64,000 bases of DNA from Latrodectus hesperus (lineage: Eukaryota; Arthropoda; Arachnida; Araneae; Theridiidae), in contig CM075857.1 in assembly GCA_037975125.1 (NCBI GenBank), forward strand, positions 21,471,322 to 21,535,321, read 5' to 3'. Below, piece by piece: positions 16,101 to 30,092 of the stretch. Positions within the stretch are counted from its first letter, which is position 1. Every line of letters begins with the position of its first letter. Position numbers and translations under genes: made by a program. The notes beneath the pieces were generated by a model. It did no database searches, had not been told where the DNA came from, and was given only the letters and a program-made list of their open reading frames with translations.

Positions 16101-17259
16101 AATACTAGTGTTAAGTGTTTCACATGCCGTTTGATTTATATAACTTAGGATGAAATGAATTTTTGATGTAAAAAAATAGAAGACATTCCTGGTCTTTGTT
16201 TTATAATTATTACCAAAATCCTTATCAAAATGTTCAGTTAAACTGTATTTTTTTGAATACAATTTCAAAGAATTAAATAAGTATACTTCATATGATTTTG
16301 TGAAAAACGAATGATGTGAATTAATGAAAGAAAATACGCAGAGTTTGTTTTAAAAATTCCCTAACAACTATTATCTTATCATAAAATATTTTATCTTTAT
16401 AATTTTATTAGAACTTATCGATGCAGATTTTAATTACAAGTTTATAGCTGTTGGTTTTCATATCTATTTGTAAATTTTCTTTCATTAATAAGCAAGTGTC
16501 CTTAACTGAAAAAATACACTCATCTACCTTATTTTTTCTGTTATTACTGACTAAAATGAATTTACTGTAAGAAGTAAAAACCATTGTAATTTTTGAAAAC
16601 TATTCTTTCCTAATTATTTGCAAACAATCTATTTATATGACAGATTTTAATTGAATGTTAATTTTCAAGGCTTTTTTTGATTATTTCAACTTAGTAAATA
16701 AAGATTTTTTAAATTAATGCTTAATCCTATCATTCTTTATTAAAAAGAGATTACATATCTTACAAAATACATAATTATAAATGAACTTTCACTAAAATGT
16801 ATGCATTTATATTTAAAATAAAAATGCGTGATTTACTTGTAATAAAAAATGCATTATAATTGTAACTCGTTCATATTCTGTTATTAAGTTTTTCCAAAAC
16901 ATTTTACTTACTAAGCTTAAGGAAAATATTGTTTCCTTGTTTTATATTTTACAGATTCAAAATATAAGGTAAAAAGACAGTTCTTGCCAATTTCGTGTTG
17001 AAATTGAGTGAGGTAAGAATAAGTATGCAAATCAATGTATGACATAGTTCCGACACCAGTCAGTCGAGAGTAGGAATATCAGTCGCTAAAGAAGCAGGTC
17101 CACCGCGAGCATTCATCACTCGTCACTCGTATAGTCGTGAAGGGAAATTAACGTGTCCAAGGACCTCATTAATGTTGTTTGTTTTAGGACTTCAAACTGA
17201 ACTTATCAGTTGCTGCATCAAGTAACTAAACATATCAAGAATTTGGTGATACTGCAGTA
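13166..17259. other. Long AT-rich stretch; only a short direct repeat recognised
   Basis: A 21-bp direct repeat occurs at 13569-13589 and 13599-13619. Otherwise no transposon motif, RNA gene or credible coding frame is seen. ORFs at 14110-14319 (plus) and 16068-16268 (minus) are rich in Ile, Phe, Lys and Asn and look like AT-rich chance frames. Confidence 0.55.
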
Positions 17260-17790
17260 ATGAATGTGTGCAAGGCATTGGTTTCACAAATTCAGGTAGG
17301 GAGATTTGTCCCTCTGGGTTGAAGTGTCAGACATACTATTCGCCAAATACTTCAATATGAGCTGCTAAAAATAATCCAAACGGTTACTGTGGATTTGTAC
17401 TCACAGCAATTATAACGAGTTCAACAGGCATTTTGACAAAATTAAGCAGCACAGGTTAATCACAAGGGTATATTGTTTTTAGTCGTTAACGAGAGGCCGC
17501 ATATCATGCGTGTCGTGGAATACCATACAGCCACTTGATTGGGAGATTTAGTGCCATCCTCTTTATTCACCTAACCTTGCACCATGATGTTTATAAACAC
17601 TTCCAATCCCTGGAAAATCATCTTCTTGGAAAATCCATTACCAAATAAGAGGATTTGTACCCAGCACTCACGGATATCTTTGCAACCAAAACCCTCAAGT
17701 TTTATCACAAGGGACAACAAAATTGGAGACTCGTTGGCAGAAAGTATTGATTGTCAAAGATGATTACTTCCAGGACTAAAATCAGGTTAT
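17260..17790 (+). pseudogene. Mariner transposase relic with internal deletion and lost catalytic residues
   Basis: Translation in shifting frames gives mariner-family landmarks in order. A GRFVP-like piece near 17300 resembles the WVPHEL region. It runs almost directly into YELLK (17356-17370), so the block with the first catalytic Asp is missing. NERPH (17487-17501) corresponds to the HDNARPH motif, with Val in place of the catalytic Asp. YSPNLAP (17564-17584) has Asn (17573-17575) where mariners have the third Asp. ENHLLGKS follows near 17610, then a C-terminal WQKVL stretch near 17735. A GC-richer stretch from about 17040 may be more of the element, but it was not read. No inverted repeats were found. 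The copy is dead. Confidence 0.82.
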
Positions 17791-19446
<1,656 letters not shown>

Positions 19447-19514
19447 ATGCGACTTAATATGTTATTTTGAACTATGAACTATGCGACTTAATATGTTATT
19501 TTGAACTATGAATA
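19447..19514. repeat. 34-bp tandem duplication
   Basis: Two adjacent 34-bp units, each starting ATGCGACTTAATATG, at 19447-19480 and 19481-19514. They are identical except near the end of the second unit. The near identity suggests a recent replication-slippage duplication. It lies 37 bp before a SINE. Confidence 0.9.
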
Positions 19515-19551
19515 TCAGATTTAATAATATTGATTTAATTACGTTAATCAT

Positions 19552-19957
19552 GCCATGATAGCCTTATGGTTAGAGCATTGACCTACCATTGGAAACGGCT
19601 TGTTTCGATTCCAAATGCCACTAAACACTTAAAGAGTACATGCTCATTAAATCTGTGGAATACAAATTCCATTGAACGGTTACTATGGATCTAATGGCCT
19701 GGAGATAAATTTCCTTCCCCTCAAGATCAAAACCAAAATTTAGGGTGTGGTGACATCTATCAGAGGAGTCTTAAAGCATATACTACTTTTACTTTCGTGT
19801 TGCTTTGGTTAAACGGAAGATGCACCATTACAAATATTAAATCAGAAGTGACTAAGTCATTAAGAACAATTAAGTCAGAAGTAACTTAATTTCGTATAGG
19901 CGTCGGCTAGCGAGCTTGGCTTATCAATGTGTCTTAAAGGACAACAACAACGACAAT
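19552..19957 (+). mobile_element. tRNA-derived SINE with CAA-rich tail
   Basis: The tRNA-like head has an A box, TGGTTAGAGCA (19567-19577), and a B box, GTTTCGATTCC (19602-19612). Their spacing is typical of tRNA genes, which implies an internal polymerase III promoter. A body of about 300 bp of higher GC follows, ending in ACAACAACAACGACAA (19942-19957). That short simple-repeat tail is typical of SINEs copied by a LINE reverse transcriptase. The head has drifted from the consensus (TTTCGATT instead of TTCGANTC). No target-site duplication was identified. Confidence 0.75.
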
Positions 19958-19999
19958 ATTTTAGTCGGATATTTCTAAATTTTCATAGTTGTTCTTTTC

Positions 20000-20373
20000 T
20001 AAAATATCAACTAATTTATAAATACAATCACATTCGAAATAACTGAGTGTTAAAATTTGCCGAATCATATTCAGTTATGATACTTTTTATCATTTTCTGA
20101 CAAATAATAGACAGTTGACCGGACTCAAGGATGTTCATGTATACCATTGAAATGTCCTCTGTTACGTCTATCTGATAAATAATTTTAGCATTTTCATGTG
20201 TTGCTAAGGAAAAAACTTGAACAATTCCAATACACCCACCCCGACCGATGCGTATGCAATATGCAAAAGGATAACAATCAGATCCATTATTCAACAATAA
20301 CATCCCAACATTGTTGAACAGAAGCTGGGATCAAACCTGTAATTTTCCCTTTGAAGAGCGCTGTGTGACCACC
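20000..20373 (-). mobile_element. Probable tRNA-headed SINE, minus strand
   Basis: Read on the minus strand, the block begins near 20373 with GGTGGTCACACAGCGCTC (20355-20372), which resembles a tRNA A-box region. GGTTTGATCCC follows (20327-20337), one base from the B-box consensus. The downstream part keeps a 91-codon open frame (20028-20303), MLLLNNGSDCYPFAYCIRIG at its start, of ordinary composition. I do not recognise that frame. A short host or transposon exon is therefore an alternative. The left boundary is uncertain. Confidence 0.45.
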
Positions 20374-23300
20374 TTTTTGATTAATTACTATAATGAATTG
20401 CTGTTTTTTCATAAATTATTATTACATATAAATGTAACCATATAATTAGTATTCTATTAGCTAGTATATTAGTTCCTTAGTTCAAAGTTTAATTTGTAAT
20501 TTGTTCCGAGAATCATTCATATATTGAAAAAAATGATATACATTTTTGTAGGGATATATACATTTCTATGTATAATTTTTACAAAACTTTGTTATAATAT
20601 AAAACTTAATGCTAAATATATTTAAATAATATATTATAAATACTATTAAACTAATAAAATATTTATTAAGTGAGTAGTGTCAGTCAATAACAAGTAAAAT
20701 AACATATTTTCAAATAAATATTAAAAAAATTTAAAATGCAATACGTAATTAAAATCTTAATATGAACTATATTAGTTAATAATTATGTAACAAAAAATTC
20801 AGTGAATCTCTTACTTTATTTTAAAAGAAATTAAGCATTTTAGATAAAAAAATATAAATTTACTGGTCAAACATGTAAAATAGTTGGAATATAAAGAGTA
20901 TTTTAGTTTATTATTCAAGAATGCTCTTCTATCTGAATATTTAATTAATAAAAGGAAATATTTATTTTATAATACAAATATTTTATTAGGTTTAACTTTA
21001 AAAGTTATAGTTGATAATGAAAATAACCGAATAAGAAATATTTATATTATATGAATACATATTAAAAAGTTAACATATAAAAGTATTTACAAATTATAAT
21101 TTAACAGATTGCTGTAACCATTATACGTTTATTAAAGAATCACTTTTAAAGAGATGTCAAATAATTATTAGTATAATCCTCGAGTCTTAATATTTTCATT
21201 TAAAAGTGTATACTTTTAAAAGAAAACATGAAAATGATCATTCGACGAAGTGCATAAATAGTTGCTCAGAGATGTTTTAAAACCAAACATAATTAAATAT
21301 TCCCAAAGTATGAAGTTATTTCAATACCATTTCATTGTTAAATAGTTTTTTTATATTTCCGATATCTGAGTAAATTTTTATAACGAGAATCCGTTATGTG
21401 AAAAAGCTTTGATAGAATATCATTTGAATAAAATATTACGAAATGTTTTCATTGTATAGGAATTAAAAAGCTCCTTGCTTGAACATCAAATTCATATGCC
21501 TATAAAGCAGGGAAAATGTTTTTACAGAAAACGTTGGTTTCAATTATTACACAAACGTGGCTCCTAATAATGAGCTTATGTTTTAAAATATTTGTATTGT
21601 TTTACTTGTTATGTTTGTGGTTTTTAATAACTTAAGCTCAAATTTGAAATCACAGGGCAAAAAACAGTGTAAGTTTTATTTTTAGCTTATGGTACAAAAT
21701 GTGATATATGGGGGATAACATTTTTAAGCAATTCTGTTTGCGACTTAAAATTATTTAATATTCATTAGCCATTCTGCAATGCTGATATTTACTTTTTCTT
21801 GATAGGGAAACTTGAATTGACAAAAAACTAAGGAACATTAAAACGAAGCATTTCTAATCTTTCTAATTTCTTTTTTAATGTTTATTTTCAATGTTTGTAA
21901 GAGTATATACTATGCAATTTATTTAAATTATTAGTTTCTTTATTTCTAATATAAATTATATTTTATAGTAATTTTATAATAATTTTAATCAATAATTTCT
22001 TCAAAATAGAAAACGCTTTTGTGCTTTTGATTATTGTAGCAAATTTTAATTCATGGTATGAACATAGATTTATAATAAATAATTTATTATTACACATTTT
22101 CTGACAATATGCCAAATTAGCAGAATAATTAAATCCTTATTTACCTAATTCTAACTATCTTTCAAATTTTCTGATAAGTATATAATTATCTAATCTAATT
22201 ACCGATTTAACAATTATCTTATTATAATCAGTGAACAAATTATTTCAAGTATGTAACAAGCAAAAGATAAATAAAAACATTTTTTTCAATACTATTTCAG
22301 TATTAATGTGTAGTTTACAATATTTTAATTACAAAGAAAAATGTATGGAGAAGTATATTCCACTTAAATAACTTTGTGATAAAAAAATTAATAAAAATCT
22401 GTTACTGCATATGAATGAGTTAGAAAATATATGTAATTCAAGTATATAAACAAAATGTGTGCAATAAAACCCTAAAAATCTCTAATTTATGATATTGTTG
22501 AAACAGAAACATTTATACTAAAAATTTATTTCTTAAGTATTTTGAGCAATTCTGTGTGTAAAAGATTCTTAAGGCGTTGTACATTTATTTTTCAAGATAC
22601 CTTCGTCTGAAATCAAAACATGCAAAATGTTCTTGTAAAAAAAGAATAGCTTGTGTTTCGAAACGTGTAAACGGTGTTATAAAATTAAAAGGAAATAACA
22701 ACACAAAATCTGCATTTAGTTTGGATATATATTTTTGAAACTAAAGAAAATGTGAAATTTATATACTTTAAATTATTTTTATACTTTTATTTGCTTCATT
22801 TATTGCTTTGTATTATTTGAGCTCAAAAATATTTTGAGATTACTAAATAAAATTAAGTAGATTTTTTATTAATTATAAGCTATGGAAAGAAGATTACATT
22901 GCTAAACGAAACTTCATTAGATTTAAATTTAATTTATTATGCATAAGGAACTCTAAGAATGATGTTTCCTTATTTCGAATTAAAACATTCACATTAATTA
23001 GAGCAAAATTAGTAAAATAAACATTTCCAGATTTATTTTTGATTTTATTTATTTTAAAAAATAAATATAAATGCTTGTTTGTAAAAGTAATGCTGAATTT
23101 ACATAATTAATTAAGGATTAATTTTTTACATAAATAGTATAAGTGTTCCAGAAAGTAATCGATAAGAAATTACAAAAACAAAAAATTTGTTAATTTAATC
23201 AAATTTAAAGAGGAATTTGATAAAAATATTTTTGAAATAAAAATATTAAGAATATTTTTCAATACCATTTTCTAAATAAACTGCATTTGAATAAAAATGA

Positions 23301-23950
23301 TTATATATTATAATTCAAAACATGTTTTCGTTAGAATACCTAAGAGAATCATTTTGATCTACAACTACTTCGTTTAAATTTATATTTTTCATAAAAATAA
23401 ATAAAATAATTAAAAAGCTAAAAAATTAATAACACAAAAATTTCAATTAACAGAAAGCTCTGCTATATCTATTTTATAAGATTTTAGGATCACACTGAAG
23501 AAATAAAATAAATGTAAAAGACAAAACTTCTGAGATTAAAAAAGGCTAGAGTAAAAAATAAAGTTTTTCGATTAAAAACCAATTACTTGTCTATAAATAT
23601 CGGTTTATCAGTTAAATTTATATTTAGTATCATACACTATAATAGCAACCAGAATTAATAACTTATTAGAAAACAAGTATTTTCTATTTCCGAGCAATTT
23701 ATGGAATGTTTTTTAAAGTTACTTCGAAACAACACCTTTCTTTTAATTTCTGTAAATATAAAAGATTCCAATCTCGTAGTCATTATATTTGTTCCAAATA
23801 GAATTTATAGTTAATATTAAATAAGTAATTAAATTTCATTTTTTCTAAGAAATCTTTAAAATCAAAGAGTATAAAATCTTGACATAAAATTACATATAAT
23901 GTGATTTTATCACATTCAACAATATAATGTGAAAAGTAATAAAATGAAGC
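20374..23950. other. Long AT-rich stretch, nothing recognised
   Basis: Strongly AT-rich on both strands with dense stops. No repeat, RNA gene or transposase motif is seen. Small palindromes at 23899-23917 (AATGTGA and complement) lie just before the large hairpin. Confidence 0.55.
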
Positions 23951-24038
23951 AAAAAAACATTATGTCTAATTGAATTATAAAGTATATTATTATATAATAA
24001 TAAATATTTTATAATTCAATTAGACTTAATGTTTTTTT
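23951..24038. repeat. Hairpin with 31-bp arms, possible MITE or fold-back element
   Basis: The left arm at 23951-23981 begins AAAAAAACATTATG. The right arm at 24008-24038 is its reverse complement with one mismatch. A 26-bp AT-only spacer separates them. The transcript would fold into a long near-perfect stem. No coding capacity is present and no target duplication was identified. A fold-back or MITE relic, or a small-RNA precursor, are alternatives. Confidence 0.75.
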
Positions 24039-27000
24039 CTTTTATTTTAAGCATTGTATACCCTCATAAGGACATTATCAATATTCAATTAAAAAAATAA
24101 TTTTAACGGAATTTAAGTAAAAACTTATTGTAATTTTTTACGCATAATTTTAATTATATGATTTGATTTAAATTGAAAAATAGTACCCTTAACGTTTCAT
24201 TACTTATATATTGAAATTTAATAATTATATTTAAGCATGCTTAATATATAATAAATATTTTGAATACAATTTTCTTTATTTCAAATGATTGATTATCTTA
24301 AGTCTTTCATAAATTATATTTTATTAGATATCTAAAAAATGTTTGGATGCATAAATTAGCATTTTATTGACATAAATAAGTAAAAAATATGCCAAGACTA
24401 CAATCTTCTTCTAGACAATTTAATTTGCAAAAAGAAAACTCAACATCAGAAAAGTTATGAATTGTATAACTTTTAATATTAACTATTCAGCTGACGTTAT
24501 GAAAAAGATGTTATAATGAGATTCCGTATTCAGATCAGCTGAAATCAAATACATTAAGGTGTTGCTGAATTTAAATACGAAGCTATTATAAATATTAAAA
24601 TTATAATTTCTTTTTCAACCACGTTCAAATGCATTTCCTATAAGTGGCATTTTGGGAAAAGCGTAAAGAGTTTACCTGAAGTACATAAAACCAATCATTA
24701 TTTATGGTTAAGAATATAAAATAACTTTACATTTTAAACATTATACTGTTAGAATGTAGAAAAAGGAAAGGATTCAATAACTGTTATAAATATTCTTTAT
24801 ACTTGTTGATTTCACATAAAGGAAAATATTAAAATTTAAATAGAGCAAACGTTTTCATTATTGAAGACAACGGTATTTCAAAAAGTTGAGTCATTATTTA
24901 AATTAGTGGAATCATTTTATAAATCATATCAGACTCAACTCACATCAGAGTTAATTAAGGTTGAAATTATTACGCTTGCTTTAATTAAAATTGAGAAATA
25001 AAGTTTAGCCTATATTACAAAGATCAACGGCTTTATGCAAATTCTATCTCATTCCGTACACATTTTAATTTTAATCCCAGAAAATTTCTTAAACAATGAA
25101 AATGAGAATAATATTTACTTGGATCATAGATTAATATTTGCATTAGACAATGAAGAAAAATAAACTTTTGCCAAATATTGTGTTTAATATTTTAAAAGTA
25201 AATGGAAAAGTCAGCATTTGCCAAACACTTGTGTATTTAATAAGTTTTTCTAGAATTAAAATTTTCCAGGAATATTTATGCTGAAATGACGAAGAAAATA
25301 TCTCTTTTCTAATTTTAATAAAATAAAATGCATATATTATTATTTCTAGCTTCAAGTGCATCTTTTAATAAAAATTTCAGATTTTGTTTAATGTCTTCTA
25401 GAAGTCACTTTCTTAAGAAGTATCTATCAAAATAAAATTTTAATAACAGTGCATTTATATTTTTAAATTTCTTTGCAATAAATTAAATATTTTCAATTTT
25501 AATTTTATATCCTATGTTGCATTTAATTAACTGTCTAAAAAGCAAATGTTTCAACACTTTGAAATATTTCTAATTCTAAATTATATTTTTCAAACAAGAA
25601 AATTACCATTTAATTATTTTAATAAGTAATTGTGCGCTTATGTAATTTACTGTGCATTTGTATTTAAATAATTTGAAAAACTTTCTGAAATTAATTTTGA
25701 AGGTTTTTAAAGCACTGTCATTCATTTAAGAAAATATGATTTAAATCTAAACAAAATATAAAAGAATTATAGTTTACATTATTTGTTAATACTTATCTTC
25801 TTTACTTCTGACTGGATTTATTATATTGAAATATCATTTAGACTTGTTAAAATAGCAGATGTTTTAGAACATTACTTGCTTTTACCTTATTTACATAAAA
25901 CATATTTTGATAGTCCTAATAAGCTACAAATTAATTTTCTTTTTAATTACATTTCTGTAAATTGTTATATCCATTGAACATTTTTTTAAAACTTTAAATA
26001 ATTTGCAAAAAATATTTTAAGAATGTGGTGATAAAATATCTGCTAAAGGAAATAAACACTATTTATTTTATTTGGCATCTTTTATATTGAACGAAGAAAG
26101 AAATTGAATATATTTTTAAAGACACAAAATAAATATCTGTAATTAAAAAATACTTCTAAATTGTACGAAAATCAAAATGTAATGTAATTTTTTGTTGATT
26201 TTATTGCTATTAATTAGTTTTTAATTCGTCTTATATAATTGCAAATTTTAGCTTATTAAAAGTCATAAACAATATCTCACGTATGAACTTGTATTTTAAG
26301 GAAATTAAAATATTTTCATTTGTACATCATTTTTCTTTTTTTAACACTTTGTTCTTTATTATCATGTACACAAAATTCATTATTATCCTACATTTTATTA
26401 GAAAAATGAGATTATTCGTTACTGGTTTATAAAAAATAAATAAGAATTTTTATTCAAAAGAAAGAATAATTACTTATATAAACCTATAATTTCTTGAAAG
26501 ACTTATATATATATATATATACTATAATTTTCAGAAACATTTCATTGATCGAGATGTCTTCAAACAATAAATACTACTTTTTTGCGCGACAAATTCCCTA
26601 ATGAATTATTATTACAAAAGTAAACATTTATAAATTTATCACTTCATCTTTCACTATAAATGTAAAAAAATTTGTTACAGTTTTGAATTTACCATGTTAA
26701 AAATACATCTGATATACAAAATATTTTTATCATGAAACAATGAAATTTATATCAGGTAGGAACGATGAAGAAATGTACACTTTTAACATCGCTTTTTATG
26801 ACAATAATTACAAAATGGTTATGAAATAATATAAGCGTTGGATTTGCTGGAAAATTTATCTGTTTACTCTTATACTTTTGTAGCATATAGTACAAATTTT
26901 GATTATCTTTTACTTTTTAAAAATAATTTGTTGTTTAGAAAGAATATATTAAGTCGTAAAGATTATACAGTGTTTACATTCCTCTTTTTTATGTAACTAT

Positions 27001-28693
27001 AAAACCAAGAAATATTTTATTTTTGGACTTTTTGAAAATTTAAAGTTAGTATAATATTTGCATAAGTTATTTATAAAGATTTTGTTAAATATTTGAAACG
27101 CAGTAAGCTATGATTATTCTTTTTTTTTGGGGGGGAAATGATAAAAAGTAAATTTGTTTTCACATGTTTCTCATTTAGTTAATGAAAGTCAACTTTGTTC
27201 TTTTAATAATAATGTATTACAATTAAAAATAATCATCTCTTACATGTACTTGAACTCAAAAGAAAATCTCACATAAGAGATTTTTTGTTTGCATACTTCT
27301 GTTTAAACATACTTGAAATTAACAATTTTATAGCTGATTTTGTTGCTCAAAAAGTAGAAAAAATGTAACCACACTTTACACAAAATTATCTCTAGAATGT
27401 GTGTGTGTTTCTTATTTTATTTGGATATTATATTTCACTTCTCTCTTTATAGAAGGATATCTGTGAAGAAGACATGAGTTAGAGAAAAGAAATAATAATT
27501 TAGTAAATAATGAAATAAAACAGAATAAAAAGGCATAAAATTATTATTCTGAGAAAGTAAATGAATATTCATTCGTTATTCTAATCTTCATTTTGAAAAA
27601 ATGCTATTAAATTGTATTGAATTTCAAATTTTTTCTATTAATACACAATATTTAGTAAGAGTTTTTATAATTTAAATTTGAATATAGAAATAAACTTTTA
27701 TTTTTTACAAAATCCCATTGACATAGAAAAACATATAGTTTGTTATATTAGTACATTCTCCAATATTAGTTTATGTTAATTTAAAACACGTTAGTGTAAT
27801 TTTAAAGAGACTCTGCTAAGGTTAAAAGCATGCAAAAAAGTAAAACGGCAAAGTTAAAATTTTAATGTGCATATTTTACTGTGCATAATATTTAAATTTT
27901 AAATAAATATTCTAGTATTTCATTTTTAAAGCATTATTATATCAGGTATTGTAGCTTTTATTAGTTAATTGAGACAATGTTAACATAATACTTTTGACAT
28001 AACAATTTTGTACATATGGAAACTTTTGTGTGATTTCTTTTAATATTAATATTAAGAACCTTACAAGATTTAATTAAATTTGACAGATAATTACATTTAT
28101 TAAATAAAATAGTAAGATTTTAAATTTTAGGTTTTCCAGAAATTAGAAAAAAGAAATGATTTGTAATTTAACTATTTCCTCAGTGATTAATACTTAATTT
28201 ATAACCTCTTATTGACAGTCACCTTGTCATTTCGTAACAAAGAAAGACTATCATGAAGATACTATAAAATATGTATAGTATGGTTTGTGTTGAAGCATTT
28301 CTAAACAACAGTAATAATACATCAATAATAAAACTTAAGATTTCATATTTTGTTTAATGTCTTCTGAAGAATTAAGAAACAAATTACATCCTTATTGGTG
28401 AATTTAGAATAAAGAGAAAATATTTATTATCACAATGGGCAAATTTGTTTTAGTTTTATATGAGTATTAATATAAAGAAAATGAAATATATTTTATTATT
28501 AAAATATACAAAATTAGCTTTATTATGAAGAAATTCATAGATATTTTGATTATGATCATTTTCATTTGAAATTTGATTTAATAATGCTATATTACATTTC
28601 TTTGTTAAAGTATCGTCTTTATAAATATTTACTTTAATATCACTTTCCTTTATTAATTTCCAACATGATGTTTAATTTTTTTACTCTCTAAAA
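24039..28693. other. Long AT-rich stretch, nothing recognised
   Basis: No supported gene or repeat. The open frames at 25143-25361 (minus) and 25783-25977 (plus) have AT-driven Ile/Phe/Lys composition and no motif. A short TA run occurs at about 26504-26520. Confidence 0.55.
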
Positions 28694-28738
28694 TTTTTTT
28701 TTTTTTTTTTTTTAGATTTTTAGATTTTTTAGATTTTA
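28694..28738. repeat. Poly(T) run followed by AGATTTT-type short tandem repeats
   Basis: Twenty T residues (28694-28713) are followed by three imperfect AGATTTTT units. It may be the reverse-complement poly(A) tail of a degraded retroposon. No body is recognised on the left. Confidence 0.7.
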
Positions 28739-29344
28739 CCTTTCTCAGATTTTAATTTTTTTTAAGTGTTATTAAACTTTTTCTATACTTTTACTTAAAT
28801 ATTATGACTGTAATAATTTGATTCTTATTTTATTATTACAATAAAATGGAAAAAACATTTTTTTAAATTATGGTTGCTAAAAATAAAATATTTAAGCTCA
28901 AAATTAATTTTAAGCAACATATTCATGCAATTTTAGAACAAGTTTTTAAAAAATATTTTTTCTAACATTTAAATATTAATTTTAATTTATAATTTTAATA
29001 TATTTTCCTAATTAGAGAATTTTTACTTGTTATTTCTAAAACATTATCAGTTGGGTAAAGTTTAATCAACAGTTAAACGAAGTGTATATAAATATGAAAA
29101 AATAGAATACGTACAAAAAACAAATTATTATTAATAAGTTTTGTATGCATGGTATTCTTACTTTTGTGGAAATATTAAAATAATTTTTTAATAATATTTA
29201 ATTTGTAAAATTTTGAGAAAAAAGTTTCATTGTTGCATGTTTTTTTCTTATGCATAACTTTAATTTTTTCCGTTATTTTTCAATTCTAACTATGCATGAT
29301 ATTTTCTTTTTATATAGCTGTTAATCATATTATAATCTTTTATT
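28739..29344. other. AT-rich sequence, nothing recognised
   Basis: No supported feature. Confidence 0.6.
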
Positions 29345-29503
29345 TAAAATGAATGGGTCGTGAAGGGTTGCCTACCCTATAAACGGGTATCTATGGGATG
29401 CATGTACTGAGGAAGTCGGACTCCACACCAAATTAGGTTTCAATCGGAAAAGTCGAGAAAGCACCACATATTGCTAGCCTATCTAGCACAAGACAACAAC
29501 AAC
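29345..29503 (+). mobile_element. SINE-like fragment with CAA-rich end
   Basis: An island of higher GC, about 160 bp, ends in GACAACAACAACTTTT, the same style of tail as the SINE ending at 19957. It contains GGAAAAGTCGAGA, also present in the SINE at 12893. No tRNA-like head is visible, so it is likely 5' truncated. Confidence 0.5.

Positions 29504-30092
<589 letters not shown>

Noticed and set aside
20028..20303. 91-codon minus-strand frame as a host gene
   Set aside because: It lies directly downstream of tRNA-like A and B boxes, so a SINE body is more likely. It is kept only as an alternative.
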